From assembly GCA_947304395.1 (NCBI GenBank), contig CAMZBA010000004.1, forward strand, positions 1-64,000: 64,000 nucleotides of DNA. The letters run 5' to 3'. The notes under the pieces were generated by a model. That model worked only from the letters and a program-made list of their open reading frames with translations. It had not been told where the DNA came from and did not search any database. This DNA comes from an uncultured Candidatus Saccharibacteria bacterium (GTDB lineage: Bacteria; Patescibacteriota; Saccharimonadia; Saccharimonadales; Saccharimonadaceae). Both the position numbers and the translations under genes were made by a program. How positions within the stretch are numbered: the first letter of the stretch is position 1; every line of letters starts with the position of its first letter. Below are positions 17,323-25,326 of this stretch, one piece after another.

Positions 17323-19509
17323 TTAGGATTTTTGATCTACGCCCTTCATAGATAGGCTGAGGCGACCTTTGTCGTCAATTGCATCAAGGCGAACATTAAT
17401 CTCGTCGCCAACCTGCAAGGCATCAGTAACTTTAGCAAGTCGCTTATCGCTAATCTGCGAAATATGCAACATACCATCGATGCCTGGAAGAATATTCACA
17501 AAAGCACCAAAGTCTTTAATTGAGACAACTTTGCCTTTATAAATCTTGCCCGGTTCCGGTTCCTCGACGAGTGATTTAATCCAATTCAGGGCTTTTTCAA
17601 TCTTTTCCGTGTCCGCAGCAGCTACGGTAACTAAACCATTCTCCTCAATGTTAATCTCGGCGCCCGTTTCGGTCGTAATCTTATTAATAGTCTCGCCGCC
17701 TTTACCAATAATTGTACCAATCTTGTCTGGATTGACCATGAGTTTTTCGATGCGTGGAGCATATGGGCTGAGATGATCGCGTGGTCCGTTGAGCACCGAT
17801 AGCATATGTTTCATAATAAACATACGACCATCATGCGCTTTCTTGATAGCTTCCGAAAGAACGCTAACTGGAAGACCATGAACCTTCATATCCATCTGGA
17901 GGGCTGTAATACCTTCAGTAGTACCAGTAACCTTGAAATCCATATCGCCAGCAAAATCTTCAGCATCCATGAGATCGGTCAAGACGTATGGCTTGTCGCC
18001 ATCCATCATGAGTCCCATCGCAACACCGGAAACAGGACGCTTAAGTGGAACGCCGGCATCCATCAAAGCGAGACATGAGCTACAAGTAGCAGCCATCGAG
18101 GTTGAGCCGTTCTGAGACATAATCTCAGTGACGCTACGGATGGCATATGGGAAATCTTCCTCGCTCGGGAGTACTGGCATAAGAGCACGTTCAGCAAGAT
18201 AGCCGTGGCCGATTTCGCGGCGGCCTGGGCTACCTATGCGACCAATTTCGCCGACTGTATAGCTTGGCGCATTATAGTGGTGCATATAACGGCGGGTGCC
18301 ATCAGTAACTTCCATTGTATCTACCAACTGAGCATAGCTAAGAGGCGCCAATGTAACAATATTCATAGCCTGAGTTACACCACGCGTAAATAGACTGGAA
18401 CCGTGCGTACGTGGCAAAATGCCAACTTGCGAGCTCAATGGGCGAACTTCATCTAGTTTGCGACCGTCTGGACGAATACCATCTTCAATAATATGTTTAC
18501 GAACGTCTTTCTTGACGGCAAGTTCGAAAGCTTCAGAATAATCTGCGCGGAAGTGTTCATCGTAATACTCGGTCTTAGTAGTCATCTTTTCTTCGTCAGA
18601 CATTTTGTCGGTCACGCCAGCCTCTTCGTCGGTGATTTCTTGGGCAAATTCATCATGCATTTGCCATTTAATCTCGTCGATAAGCTGGTTACGCTCGACG
18701 GTATTTTGAGTACGAAGGTTGTCGCCAAGCTTGCCAACCATCCATTTATCGACTTTAGCCTGGACCTCTTCGCTCGGTAGAACAAGAGTGTATTCTTTTT
18801 CTTCAACGCCAATTTTTTCGCGAAGCTCATTTTGAAGCTTGATGGCCGGCTGAATCATCTTTAGCCCCCATTCGAGACCGCCAATAATAACATCCTCTGG
18901 AACCTCATTTGCGCCAGCTTCAACCATCGTGATGCCAGAATCTTTACCGGCAACCACGAGATCAAGATCGGAAGCTTCGCGCTCTTCTGGAGTAAGAAAT
19001 GCTTTATACTCACCGTCAACGCGGCCAATGCGTAAACCAGCAATTGGGCCATCGAATGGAATACCGGCAAGCATAAGGGCGCTAGAAGCGGCAATCATTG
19101 CAATGACATCTGGGCGAAAGTTTGGATCCATCGAAAGTACGGTTGTAACAACCTGGACTTCTTGACGATAACCCTTCGGGAATAACGGACGGATTGGGCG
19201 ATCGATTAGGCGTCCGACTAGGACGGCATTATCAGAAGGCTTCCCCTCGCGCTTAATGAATTTACTGCTACTAATTTTGCCAGAAGCATAATATTTTTCC
19301 TCATAATCAATCGATAACGGGAAGAAATCTTGCACGACCGGCTTAGTCCCAACTACAACAGAGCCAAGAACGACCGTATCGCCATAAGTAACAAGCACCG
19401 ATGACGTAGTACGGAAGCCGACACGATTAACTTCTAGACCGAGCTCGCGACCGCAAAAATCAGTTTCCAACTTGAAAGTTTTCTTTCCGCTGGGGTTGAT
19501 AATTTCCAT
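17323..19509 (-). CDS. pnp: Polynucleotide phosphorylase
   Basis: Phosphorolytic 3'-5' exoribonuclease of 728 residues, which degrades RNA to nucleoside diphosphates as a trimeric ring. Two RNase PH domains are visible (GDTVVLGSVV with FFPLSIDYEEKYYASGKI near the start; a second copy from about 340 with GSSLFTRGVTQAM and MDAEDFAGDMDFKVTG), an all-helical linker, a KH domain with GTIIGKGGETI (about 580-640) and an S1 domain (about 645-720; GKVVSIKDFGAFVNILPGIDGMLHIS). A GAAAGGAAA site precedes the ATG. The leader of about 100 nt folds into a long hairpin, described separately. Confidence 0.97.
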   Translation of the reverse strand: MEIINPSGKKTFKLETDFCGRELGLEVNRVGFRTTSSVLVTYGDTVVLGSVVVGTKPVVQDFFPLSIDYEEKYYASGKISSSKFIKREGKPSDNAVLVGRLIDRPIRPLFPKGYRQEVQVVTTVLSMDPNFRPDVIAMIAASSALMLAGIPFDGPIAGLRIGRVDGEYKAFLTPEEREASDLDLVVAGKDSGITMVEAGANEVPEDVIIGGLEWGLKMIQPAIKLQNELREKIGVEEKEYTLVLPSEEVQAKVDKWMVGKLGDNLRTQNTVERNQLIDEIKWQMHDEFAQEITDEEAGVTDKMSDEEKMTTKTEYYDEHFRADYSEAFELAVKKDVRKHIIEDGIRPDGRKLDEVRPLSSQVGILPRTHGSSLFTRGVTQAMNIVTLAPLSYAQLVDTMEVTDGTRRYMHHYNAPSYTVGEIGRIGSPGRREIGHGYLAERALMPVLPSEEDFPYAIRSVTEIMSQNGSTSMAATCSSCLALMDAGVPLKRPVSGVAMGLMMDGDKPYVLTDLMDAEDFAGDMDFKVTGTTEGITALQMDMKVHGLPVSVLSEAIKKAHDGRMFIMKHMLSVLNGPRDHLSPYAPRIEKLMVNPDKIGTIIGKGGETINKITTETGAEINIEENGLVTVAAADTEKIEKALNWIKSLVEEPEPGKIYKGKVVSIKDFGAFVNILPGIDGMLHISQISDKRLAKVTDALQVGDEINVRLDAIDDKGRLSLSMKGVDQKS

Positions 19510-19524
19510 TGTATTTCCTTTCTT

Positions 19525-19592
19525 CGAGAAAATAATAAGTATCCGTTGCCGTAGTAGTCTACTACCGCTAAAGGGTATCTATCATTTTCTCG
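19525..19592 (-). promoter_or_regulatory. Long stem-loop in pnp 5' leader
   Basis: On the minus-strand transcript, bases 19592-19573 pair with 19544-19525 in an 18-of-20 stem (CGAGAAAAT/ATTTTCTCG outermost). The enclosed loop contains the palindrome GTAGTAGACTACTAC, which can form a second hairpin. The promoter is an extended -10, TGCTATAAT, at 19619-19611. In E. coli the pnp leader also folds into a long duplex that RNase III cuts so that PNPase can repress its own mRNA; the same logic here is an inference from the shape. Confidence 0.8.
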
Positions 19593-19623
19593 ATATTTGA
19601 TACTTGGTCTATTATAGCATAGA

Positions 19624-19652
19624 TTGACAAATAATGTTTTTTGTGATTAAAT
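19624..19652 (+). promoter_or_regulatory. Promoter of 19.7-kb cassette gene
   Basis: TTGACA at 19624-19629, 17-base spacer, TTAAAT at 19647-19652. The start codon lies about 45 bases on, leaving a leader with GGAGGTG. It diverges from, and nearly overlaps, the pnp promoter. Confidence 0.75.
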
Positions 19653-19696
19653 TACATAGTTGCATTTAATCCAGCTTTACCACATGGAGGTGGAAA

Positions 19697-20362
19697 ATGG
19701 AAGGTACGTTTAAGACTAGTAGAACCGAGATCGTTGTGCCGACGGATAGCCTCGGAATGGACCAAGACAGAGTGCTTGAAGCGTGGAAAAAAGTGCGCGG
19801 CGATAATATTGCCACCATGCGCATCGCTCACGAGGACGATGGGGTACATCTTTTGCTCTACCCTTTCGTTAATGACGATGTAGATGCGCTCAAGCCGGCC
19901 CCGACGGACATTAATTGGTTCCGTCGTTTAATTATGCCAGGGATCATACCGATAGCGAGCGTCGATAGTAATTGTCTGACTCGCAGGGCGATCGTCGAGG
20001 ATTATTGGATCCCGATAAAGAACTGTCGCGAAGCGGCATCTGTGCTTAGGCCGTGTGGTAAACGAAAGGACCTGACGGACGATGAGCGCGCAGATCTCCA
20101 GTACATCGTAATGTACGTCATGAGCGCGGGTACCCAGACAACAATGGAGTTCTGTATCGACAATAGAGCTCACCGGAAAGCTGGAGGCATGGAGCCGGAC
20201 CGTTGGGTAACCCACATGCTTGACGTCGCGGTCGAGCTGCTCGCGGAATCTCTGCGCCGCGTCATTGAGGAAGCAGATCCGCATACTTTGGCTGCAGCAG
20301 CCATGATGAATGAGCTCTCAGCAGCATTCGCAGACGAACTGGGCGGTCTTAATATTCTCTAA
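19697..20362 (+). CDS. Orphan cassette protein, unknown (221 aa)
   Basis: A soluble 221-residue protein with no signal peptide or membrane segment and no motif I recognise. The N-terminal half contains a probable mixed alpha/beta domain (PIASVDSNCLTRRAIVEDYW); the C-terminal half is helical, ending in an Ala-rich helix (HTLAAAAMMNELSAAFADEL). It has a consensus promoter, a GGAGGTG ribosome site 7 nt before the ATG and a strong terminator, so it is a free-standing unit. Its codon use (GAC, GAG, CGG, AGA) is richer in G and C than the surrounding genes. It lies between rpsO and pnp, which are adjacent in most bacteria, and is on the opposite strand to both, consistent with insertion. Confidence 0.78.
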   Translation: MEGTFKTSRTEIVVPTDSLGMDQDRVLEAWKKVRGDNIATMRIAHEDDGVHLLLYPFVNDDVDALKPAPTDINWFRRLIMPGIIPIASVDSNCLTRRAIVEDYWIPIKNCREAASVLRPCGKRKDLTDDERADLQYIVMYVMSAGTQTTMEFCIDNRAHRKAGGMEPDRWVTHMLDVAVELLAESLRRVIEEADPHTLAAAAMMNELSAAFADELGGLNIL

Positions 20363-20381
20363 TTAAAATCTACTAGTCTGT

Positions 20382-20421
20382 CCCCGGCCCCTCAGCACTT
20401 CGTGCGCGGGCCGGGTTTTTC
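20382..20421 (+). terminator. Terminator of 19.7-kb cassette gene
   Basis: Stem CCCGGCCC/GGGCCGGG capped by an inner GCAC/GTGC hairpin with TTC, then TTTTT. Confidence 0.92.
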
Positions 20422-20469
20422 TTGTTTGAAAATAATTGCTTATCGCATTTCTATCTTATGTGCAACAAA

Positions 20470-20500
20470 AATCCGACCCCTTTGAGGAGTCGGATTCATA
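20470..20500 (-). terminator. rpsO terminator
   Basis: Minus-strand stem AATCCGAC/GTCGGATT with inner CCTC pairing, followed by TTTTG. Confidence 0.85.
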
Positions 20501-20509
20501 TAGCGATTA

Positions 20510-20776
20510 TTATTTACGAAGTCCGAGTTTCGCGACGGTAGCTTTGTAAGCCTCGAAATCAGTACGTTCAAGATACTTGAGAAGTTTCTTGCGTTGACCA
20601 ACCATTTGAATAAGACCGCGTTTAGCCATGAAGTCGTGCTTATTGGCCTTGACGTGCTCGGTAACTTCTTTGATACGTTCAGTCAAAATCGCAACCTGCA
20701 CCTCTGGGGAACCGACGTCCTTATCACTACGAGCGAGCTTCTTGATCGCCTTAGCCTTGTTATCTTTTGTAATCAT
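20510..20776 (-). CDS. rpsO: 30S ribosomal protein S15
   Basis: S15, 88 residues, binds 16S rRNA at the central domain early in 30S assembly. The conserved GSPEVQVAILTERI and the LIQMVGQRKKLLKYL helices are plain. An extended -10 (TGTTAAAAT) lies 9 nt before the ATG without a ribosome site, so the mRNA is probably leaderless. In many bacteria rpsO and pnp are neighbours; here an orphan gene and two terminators lie between them. Confidence 0.98.
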   Translation of the reverse strand: MITKDNKAKAIKKLARSDKDVGSPEVQVAILTERIKEVTEHVKANKHDFMAKRGLIQMVGQRKKLLKYLERTDFEAYKATVAKLGLRK

Positions 20777-20814
20777 ATTGCGTAAATTTTAACACAGAAG
20801 TAGATAAGATGCAA

Positions 20815-21258
20815 CTATTTCCCTTTTCTTCTGCCGACGTAGCCCACGACCGCACCAATATAGCTGCCGACCATATTAAACTGTGCCATCCATACGACCA
20901 ATAAGATGAAATCAAGTGGATAATCACTGGCTATACAGCTATCATGGGTAGTGCAAAGAGTCAGACCATGGTTGATACAGATATTGATGAGCATGCCGAC
21001 CAGTGTAAGCAGAATTTGCGCAACGATAAGCGACAAGACAAGACCTAATGGCTTCATCTTGGTCTGGTCTGAAACCTTTTTACCAAGGAAGAAATTCAAA
21101 AAATTCAGAATCGGAATCACCCAAAACGTCAAAAACACCAGGTAAAAACGCTGCGACAGCGCGATATATAAAATCAAATCACAAACAAGCGCTACAATTG
21201 CACAGGTCTTGGCATAATCATATTTTTGTTTAGTCTTTTTGCTAGTCTTTTTACTCAT
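20815..21258 (-). CDS. Four-helix membrane protein, unknown
   Basis: A 147-residue protein with a Lys-rich N-terminus (MSKKTSKKTKQK) and four hydrophobic segments (about 18-36, 41-58, 70-92 and 112-138). Two Cys (about 102 and 108) flank a short extracellular or periplasmic loop and could form a disulphide. Its start lies 9 bases after the radA stop on the same strand, so it is probably co-transcribed with radA, although a functional link to DNA repair is not evident. Family not recognised. Confidence 0.75.
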   Translation of the reverse strand: MSKKTSKKTKQKYDYAKTCAIVALVCDLILYIALSQRFYLVFLTFWVIPILNFLNFFLGKKVSDQTKMKPLGLVLSLIVAQILLTLVGMLINICINHGLTLCTTHDSCIASDYPLDFILLVVWMAQFNMVGSYIGAVVGYVGRRKGK

Positions 21259-21267
21259 ACTTATAGT

Positions 21268-22629
21268 TTATTTATTATTCATATATTTAACCAGGGCTGA
21301 GCGGAGGTCTTTGACTGGCAGAACGAATTTATCCTTGATAGTAGCTGGCGCAATCGCATTCTTGAAACCAAGCTTCTTCGCCTCGGCAATGCGACGATCA
21401 GGTGCTACTACACTTCGGATCTCCCCGCCAAGACCAACTTCGCCAAACACGACAACTTTTTCGTCTAGCTTCCGCGCCGCTGCCGCGCTAGCGATAGCCA
21501 TACAAATAGCCAAATCGGCTGCAGAATCGTTTAGGCGTAGACCGCCAACTACATTGATAAAAATGTCTTTGTCTTGAAGTTTTAACTTAGTGCGCTTCTC
21601 TAAGACCGCAATTAGCAGATTGAGACGATTCAAATCAAAGCCAGACGCCGTACGTTTTGGATAACCGAAGTTAGTCGGATTAACCAATGCCTGGATTTCT
21701 ACTAAAAGCGGCCGCGCACCTTCAATAGTGGCCATAATAATACTGCCGTCCGTATTTTGACGCTCAGAAAGAAGCGCCTCGGATGGATTCTTAACCTCCG
21801 AAAGACCTTTATCGGCCATTTCGAATATTGCCACTTCTGCCGTAGAGCCAAAACGGTTTTTTACGGCGCGAACAGTCTTAAAACCACCATAGCGGTCGCC
21901 TTCGAAATTGAGCACAACATCTACAAGATGCTCGAGAACCTTCGGTCCAGCCAGAGTGCCGTCTTTTGTAACGTGGCCAACGATAATAACTGCAGTATTG
22001 CTAGTCTTCGCAGCACGTATTATTAGGTTACCACAACCGCTAACCTGACTAACCGTACCTGGGGCCGAGCTAATTTCCGCTAGGCTTAGGGTCTGAATAG
22101 AGTCAACTATCACAAGTTCATACTCGCCTTCCTCGATAGTCTTTGCTATATCATTGCCAGATGTCGAGCTAGCAAAATGCAACTGTCCCGAGGCGGCACC
22201 AAGGCGGACAGCGCGCATTTTTACTTGACTAGCCGACTCCTCGCCAGAAACATAAAGAACTTTATGATTATCATTGGATATTTTTGCGCAAATTTGCATT
22301 AGCAAGGTAGATTTGCCGATACCCGGTTGCCCCGCAAGCAAGCTAACCGAGCCTAATAGTATACCGCCACCCAGAACAGTATTAAGATCTAAAAAGCCAG
22401 TAGATAAACGCCCGCCAATATCAGTCGACTCGATAGTATTAATCGAGACTGCTTGTAATTTTTTACCAGAAACTGCGCCACGCGCGAGTGCGCCCTTTAT
22501 TTCTTGCTCGGTAGGCACAACCTGCTCAAGCAGGGTATTCCATTCGCCACAGTTTTCGCAACGACCTGCCCATTTTGCATAGCTAGCGCCACATTTTTGA
22601 CAAACATACCTCGACTTTTGTTTAACCAT
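21268..22629 (-). CDS. radA: DNA repair protein RadA
   Basis: RadA/Sms branch-migration ATPase, 453 residues, which extends heteroduplex during recombination and transformation. An N-terminal C4 zinc finger (C10, C13, C24, C27), a RecA-like core with Walker A GQPGIGKST, the RadA-specific KNRFG block (about 250), and a C-terminal Lon-like domain (from about 275). Full length and intact, unlike the other competence-related gene in the window, dprA. TAAACT six bases before the ATG, with no ribosome site, suggests a leaderless start. Confidence 0.97.
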   Translation of the reverse strand: MVKQKSRYVCQKCGASYAKWAGRCENCGEWNTLLEQVVPTEQEIKGALARGAVSGKKLQAVSINTIESTDIGGRLSTGFLDLNTVLGGGILLGSVSLLAGQPGIGKSTLLMQICAKISNDNHKVLYVSGEESASQVKMRAVRLGAASGQLHFASSTSGNDIAKTIEEGEYELVIVDSIQTLSLAEISSAPGTVSQVSGCGNLIIRAAKTSNTAVIIVGHVTKDGTLAGPKVLEHLVDVVLNFEGDRYGGFKTVRAVKNRFGSTAEVAIFEMADKGLSEVKNPSEALLSERQNTDGSIIMATIEGARPLLVEIQALVNPTNFGYPKRTASGFDLNRLNLLIAVLEKRTKLKLQDKDIFINVVGGLRLNDSAADLAICMAIASAAAARKLDEKVVVFGEVGLGGEIRSVVAPDRRIAEAKKLGFKNAIAPATIKDKFVLPVKDLRSALVKYMNNK

Positions 22630-22695
22630 ATTTACAGTTTAGCATGCGAGTTTGCCAGAAATAAGCATCAGCTTGGTAGTGTCAGCGGTCGCCTA

Positions 22696-22724
22696 TTGAA
22701 TAATTGCATGTTTGATGGTATAAT
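22696..22724 (+). promoter_or_regulatory. Promoter of lipoprotein cassette gene
   Basis: TTGAAT at 22696-22701, 17-base spacer, TATAAT at 22719-22724; the ATG follows after about 45 bases. Confidence 0.75.
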
Positions 22725-22768
22725 AGATAAACTAGTACCTTAATAGCTTGGAGAAGGAGGATGCAATA

Positions 22769-23497
22769 ATGAAAAAATATGCAATTGTATTACTGGTAAT
22801 CGCGCTGGCACTTTGCGGTTGCGGGGACAGACGGCCTGCCGCCGCTTACGGTGGCGACGACAGACTCGAGGCGCGCACAGAGCAGGAAGGGCCTGAGGAT
22901 TACGAGGACTATGCCGAGACGGGAGAGCCCGAAAACGACGATGGCCATACTGGTCCGTTCGCCGAGCCCAAAGGCTACACTGACGAAGAACTCAAAGAAA
23001 TAGAGGACCTCTTCGACGCAGCGGACAAGTGGCAGAAGAAATACGCCAAGACGTTCACGTCGGACTATTATGAAGACTACATCGTAGAAGCGGATGGCGA
23101 AAGCTATATCGATTTGACCAAGGCGTTCCATGATATCGAGATCGATGCGCGTTTCCACGAGGACAGCAATATAATAGAGCTTGTTCCCGATCACGATGTC
23201 GGACCTGTCGCGTTCGATATAACGATCAATTGTCAAGGCACCAATAAGGGGAACTATTGCGAAGGATACATCTGCTTCTTCTTCAATGATCAGCTGATGA
23301 CCGACATGGACGGCGTGTTGCCCCAGACCGGGAAGGATGTCTATGTTCCTACGGTCAATGTATTGGTTGATGATGTCCCCTACATGTTCAACACTATGTC
23401 GTTCAATGAGATAAGCGATTTCATCCGATGGGAGCTGAACCGCCCGCTCAATAACCTCAAGGACATGGTTGGGGTTGGCAAAGATAACATCACCTGA
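22769..23497 (+). CDS. Acidic secreted lipoprotein, orphan cassette
   Basis: A 242-residue protein starting MKKYAIVLLVIALALCGCG: a short positive N-terminus, hydrophobic core and a lipobox-like LCGC, so it is probably lipid-anchored on the outer face of the membrane. After the Cys comes an Asp/Glu-rich flexible stretch of about 60 residues, then a compact mixed domain (about 90-240) with Cys at about 155 and 163. Start chosen by GGAGAAGGAGG before the ATG. It has its own promoter, ends with TGA and is followed by a perfect hairpin terminator. Codon use (GAC, AGA, CGG) differs from the neighbouring radA and clpP. Exposed and acidic, it may contact a host cell; this is inference. Confidence 0.8.
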   Translation: MKKYAIVLLVIALALCGCGDRRPAAAYGGDDRLEARTEQEGPEDYEDYAETGEPENDDGHTGPFAEPKGYTDEELKEIEDLFDAADKWQKKYAKTFTSDYYEDYIVEADGESYIDLTKAFHDIEIDARFHEDSNIIELVPDHDVGPVAFDITINCQGTNKGNYCEGYICFFFNDQLMTDMDGVLPQTGKDVYVPTVNVLVDDVPYMFNTMSFNEISDFIRWELNRPLNNLKDMVGVGKDNIT

Positions 23498-23525
23498 TCT
23501 TATTCTCTGAGTAAAAAACAAAACA

Positions 23526-23556
23526 CCCGCGCTAGCGATAGCGCGGGACTTTTTTG
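23526..23556 (+). terminator. Terminator of lipoprotein cassette
   Basis: Perfect nine-base stem CCCGCGCTA/TAGCGCGGG with GCGA loop, then ACTTTTTT. Confidence 0.93.
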
Positions 23557-23568
23557 GCTTTCTTGCGG

Positions 23569-24159
23569 TTACTTAATCACCTCGTCGATAATGCCATATT
23601 TTTGCGCCTCTTCGGCGGACATCCAATTGTCGCGATCCATATCCTTCTCGACGGTTTTAACATCTTTGCCAGTATTCTTCGACATAATATCAATAGTGAG
23701 TTTCTTGAGGTATACTCCCTCTCGGAGAGCAATTTCTTGATCGGTAATTTTGCCTTTTGTGCCCGAGCTTGGTTGGTGAATCATAATGCGAGCATTCGGC
23801 AAGGCGTAACGCTTTCCTTTTGCGCCAGACGCTAGGAGTAGAGCGCCCATTGAGGCTTGCAAACCAATGCCGATAGTTTGAACGTCTGGTTCTATATAGT
23901 TCATCGTATCAATAATCGCGAGGCCATCATAAACCGATCCACCAGGCGAATTGATGTATAATTTAATATCCTTCTTCGGATCTTCGTAAGCCAAATGCAA
24001 CAGCTGTGCAATTACAATATTGGCAGTCTGCGGGGTCACTTCGTCGCCCATAAAGATGACGCGCTCCTTTAGAAGGCGCGAATATATATCATAAGCCCGT
24101 TCGCCGCGGTTTGTTTCTTCAACCACGGTCGGGACTAAATAATCCTTAACCTGTTCCAT
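23569..24159 (-). CDS. clpP: ATP-dependent Clp protease proteolytic subunit
   Basis: Serine peptidase of 196 residues that forms a 14-mer chamber and works with ClpC (27306-29780). Catalytic Ser103 (QASMGA), His128 (IMIHQP) and an Asp near 173 (KDMDRD) are visible, with the YINSPGGSV handle region. The ATG at 24159 is chosen; an upstream GTG at 24183 lies inside the CIRCE operator and is unlikely. The operator 17 nt before the ATG predicts repression by HrcA and induction by unfolded protein stress. Confidence 0.97.
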   Translation of the reverse strand: MEQVKDYLVPTVVEETNRGERAYDIYSRLLKERVIFMGDEVTPQTANIVIAQLLHLAYEDPKKDIKLYINSPGGSVYDGLAIIDTMNYIEPDVQTIGIGLQASMGALLLASGAKGKRYALPNARIMIHQPSSGTKGKITDQEIALREGVYLKKLTIDIMSKNTGKDVKTVEKDMDRDNWMSAEEAQKYGIIDEVIK

Positions 24160-24176
24160 ATCTTTATGATATATGT

Positions 24177-24203
24177 TTAGCACTCACAAGTCAAGAGTGC
24201 TAA
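24177..24203 (-). promoter_or_regulatory. CIRCE operator (HrcA) before clpP
   Basis: Perfect inverted repeat TTAGCACTC-N9-GAGTGCTAA, spacer ACAAGTCAA. This is the exact consensus of the HrcA-binding CIRCE element. It abuts the stop codon of the upstream metallopeptidase gene. Confidence 0.95.
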
Positions 24204-25304
24204 TCACCGTTTAGTGATGTCTTCTTCTTTTTTGAAGTTACTATTAATACTGCCGTAGAGCTCGTCTGAGCGAGCGACATTTTGATTATATAGTTTTACA
24301 ATCTCGTTTGCTTCATCGACTAACTTTGAAAGTTTTTGGTATTCCTCATTTAGCGACGCTTGACGCGCCACAAGCGCGGCACGGTCCGCATTAAATGAGC
24401 CTCGGTCTGCATAATATCCATCGCTGGCACGGCGATTAAAAACGTCAATATCGCTAGCTAATTTTTCAGACTTTTTGTGATACGACTCGGTAAGCGAATC
24501 GATTTGCGCCCTCATGCTATTTATTTTATTTAGCTGCTCATTCATTTCGTTTTGCAGTGAAACAAACTTGCCGTTATAAGCTTCAAAATACGAATAGATT
24601 TTATCGTGATTTTTGAAGACTTTGCCGTAATGATCTCGAAGATCTTGCGGCAATTCGGACGGTTTTAGCTCGACGCCAATTATGGAATGAAGCTCATCCA
24701 CGAAGTTTTCTTCAGAATAAGTCTTCATATGTTCCTTAAGCTGCCCCTCATGTGTTTCGTATACGCGTCGCAATATTGGCTCTAGTTTTTCTTTCGTGTA
24801 TGGTTTCTCCCGATGCCAATACGCATGAAGTAGCTCGTGCGCAAGCACAGCCTCCTTTATGCCATTCAGTTCTTCATTCGTAACGTCATAAACATAAATA
24901 TGCCAGTCGTCATAACAGCCCAATACCGAAGTCTCGGCCGTAACTGCTGGGCAGCTACGATTGAAATCGTCCGCATTTTGGAGCTCGGCCTTTGAAGCTC
25001 GAACAATGCGAGTTCCTTTTTTGGTTAGTTCAATATTTTCGATTGCCTGCGCCATCTCAGTGCTAGGCTGATACGACAGGCTAGTAAAGTCGTCTATAAT
25101 TGCCTGATAGTCGAGAAAATATACTAGCGTCGCTCCAACACAAAACGATATTACCCACGAGAAAATATGCTTTTTTACGGATTTTTTCTTAGCTGGCTTC
25201 GACCCCGCCGTAGGAGCCATCTGAGCTTCGGATGTCGTGTCGTTTTTGGACAGACCTTCATTGCTAGATATTATAGGTTGTGTCTGATTTGGAACTGGAT
25301 TCAT
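24204..25304 (-). CDS. Membrane-anchored putative zinc metallopeptidase with coiled coil
   Basis: A 366-residue protein with a Lys-rich cytoplasmic start, one membrane segment (about 46-64) and a long external part. HELLH at 156-160 (AHELLHAYWH) matches the HExxH zinc-peptidase motif, followed by acidic helices that could give a third ligand. Residues about 245-345 form a probable coiled coil. Cys118 and Cys130 could form a disulphide outside. It is the only backbone gene in the window that ends with TGA. It lies just downstream of the 641-aa unknown (22-base gap), suggesting a shared transcript. The peptidase role is inferred from the motif alone. Confidence 0.8.
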   Translation of the reverse strand: MNPVPNQTQPIISSNEGLSKNDTTSEAQMAPTAGSKPAKKKSVKKHIFSWVISFCVGATLVYFLDYQAIIDDFTSLSYQPSTEMAQAIENIELTKKGTRIVRASKAELQNADDFNRSCPAVTAETSVLGCYDDWHIYVYDVTNEELNGIKEAVLAHELLHAYWHREKPYTKEKLEPILRRVYETHEGQLKEHMKTYSEENFVDELHSIIGVELKPSELPQDLRDHYGKVFKNHDKIYSYFEAYNGKFVSLQNEMNEQLNKINSMRAQIDSLTESYHKKSEKLASDIDVFNRRASDGYYADRGSFNADRAALVARQASLNEEYQKLSKLVDEANEIVKLYNQNVARSDELYGSINSNFKKEEDITKR

Positions 25305-25326
25305 TTAATAATTCTCTGGGTAGCCT

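Noticed and set aside
22790-23521. Long minus-strand frame opposite the lipoprotein gene
   Set aside because: No ribosome site or promoter, and the plus-strand frame has a signal peptide, promoter, ribosome site and terminator.
24159-24183. Upstream GTG start for clpP
   Set aside because: It lies inside the CIRCE operator and would add eight atypical residues.
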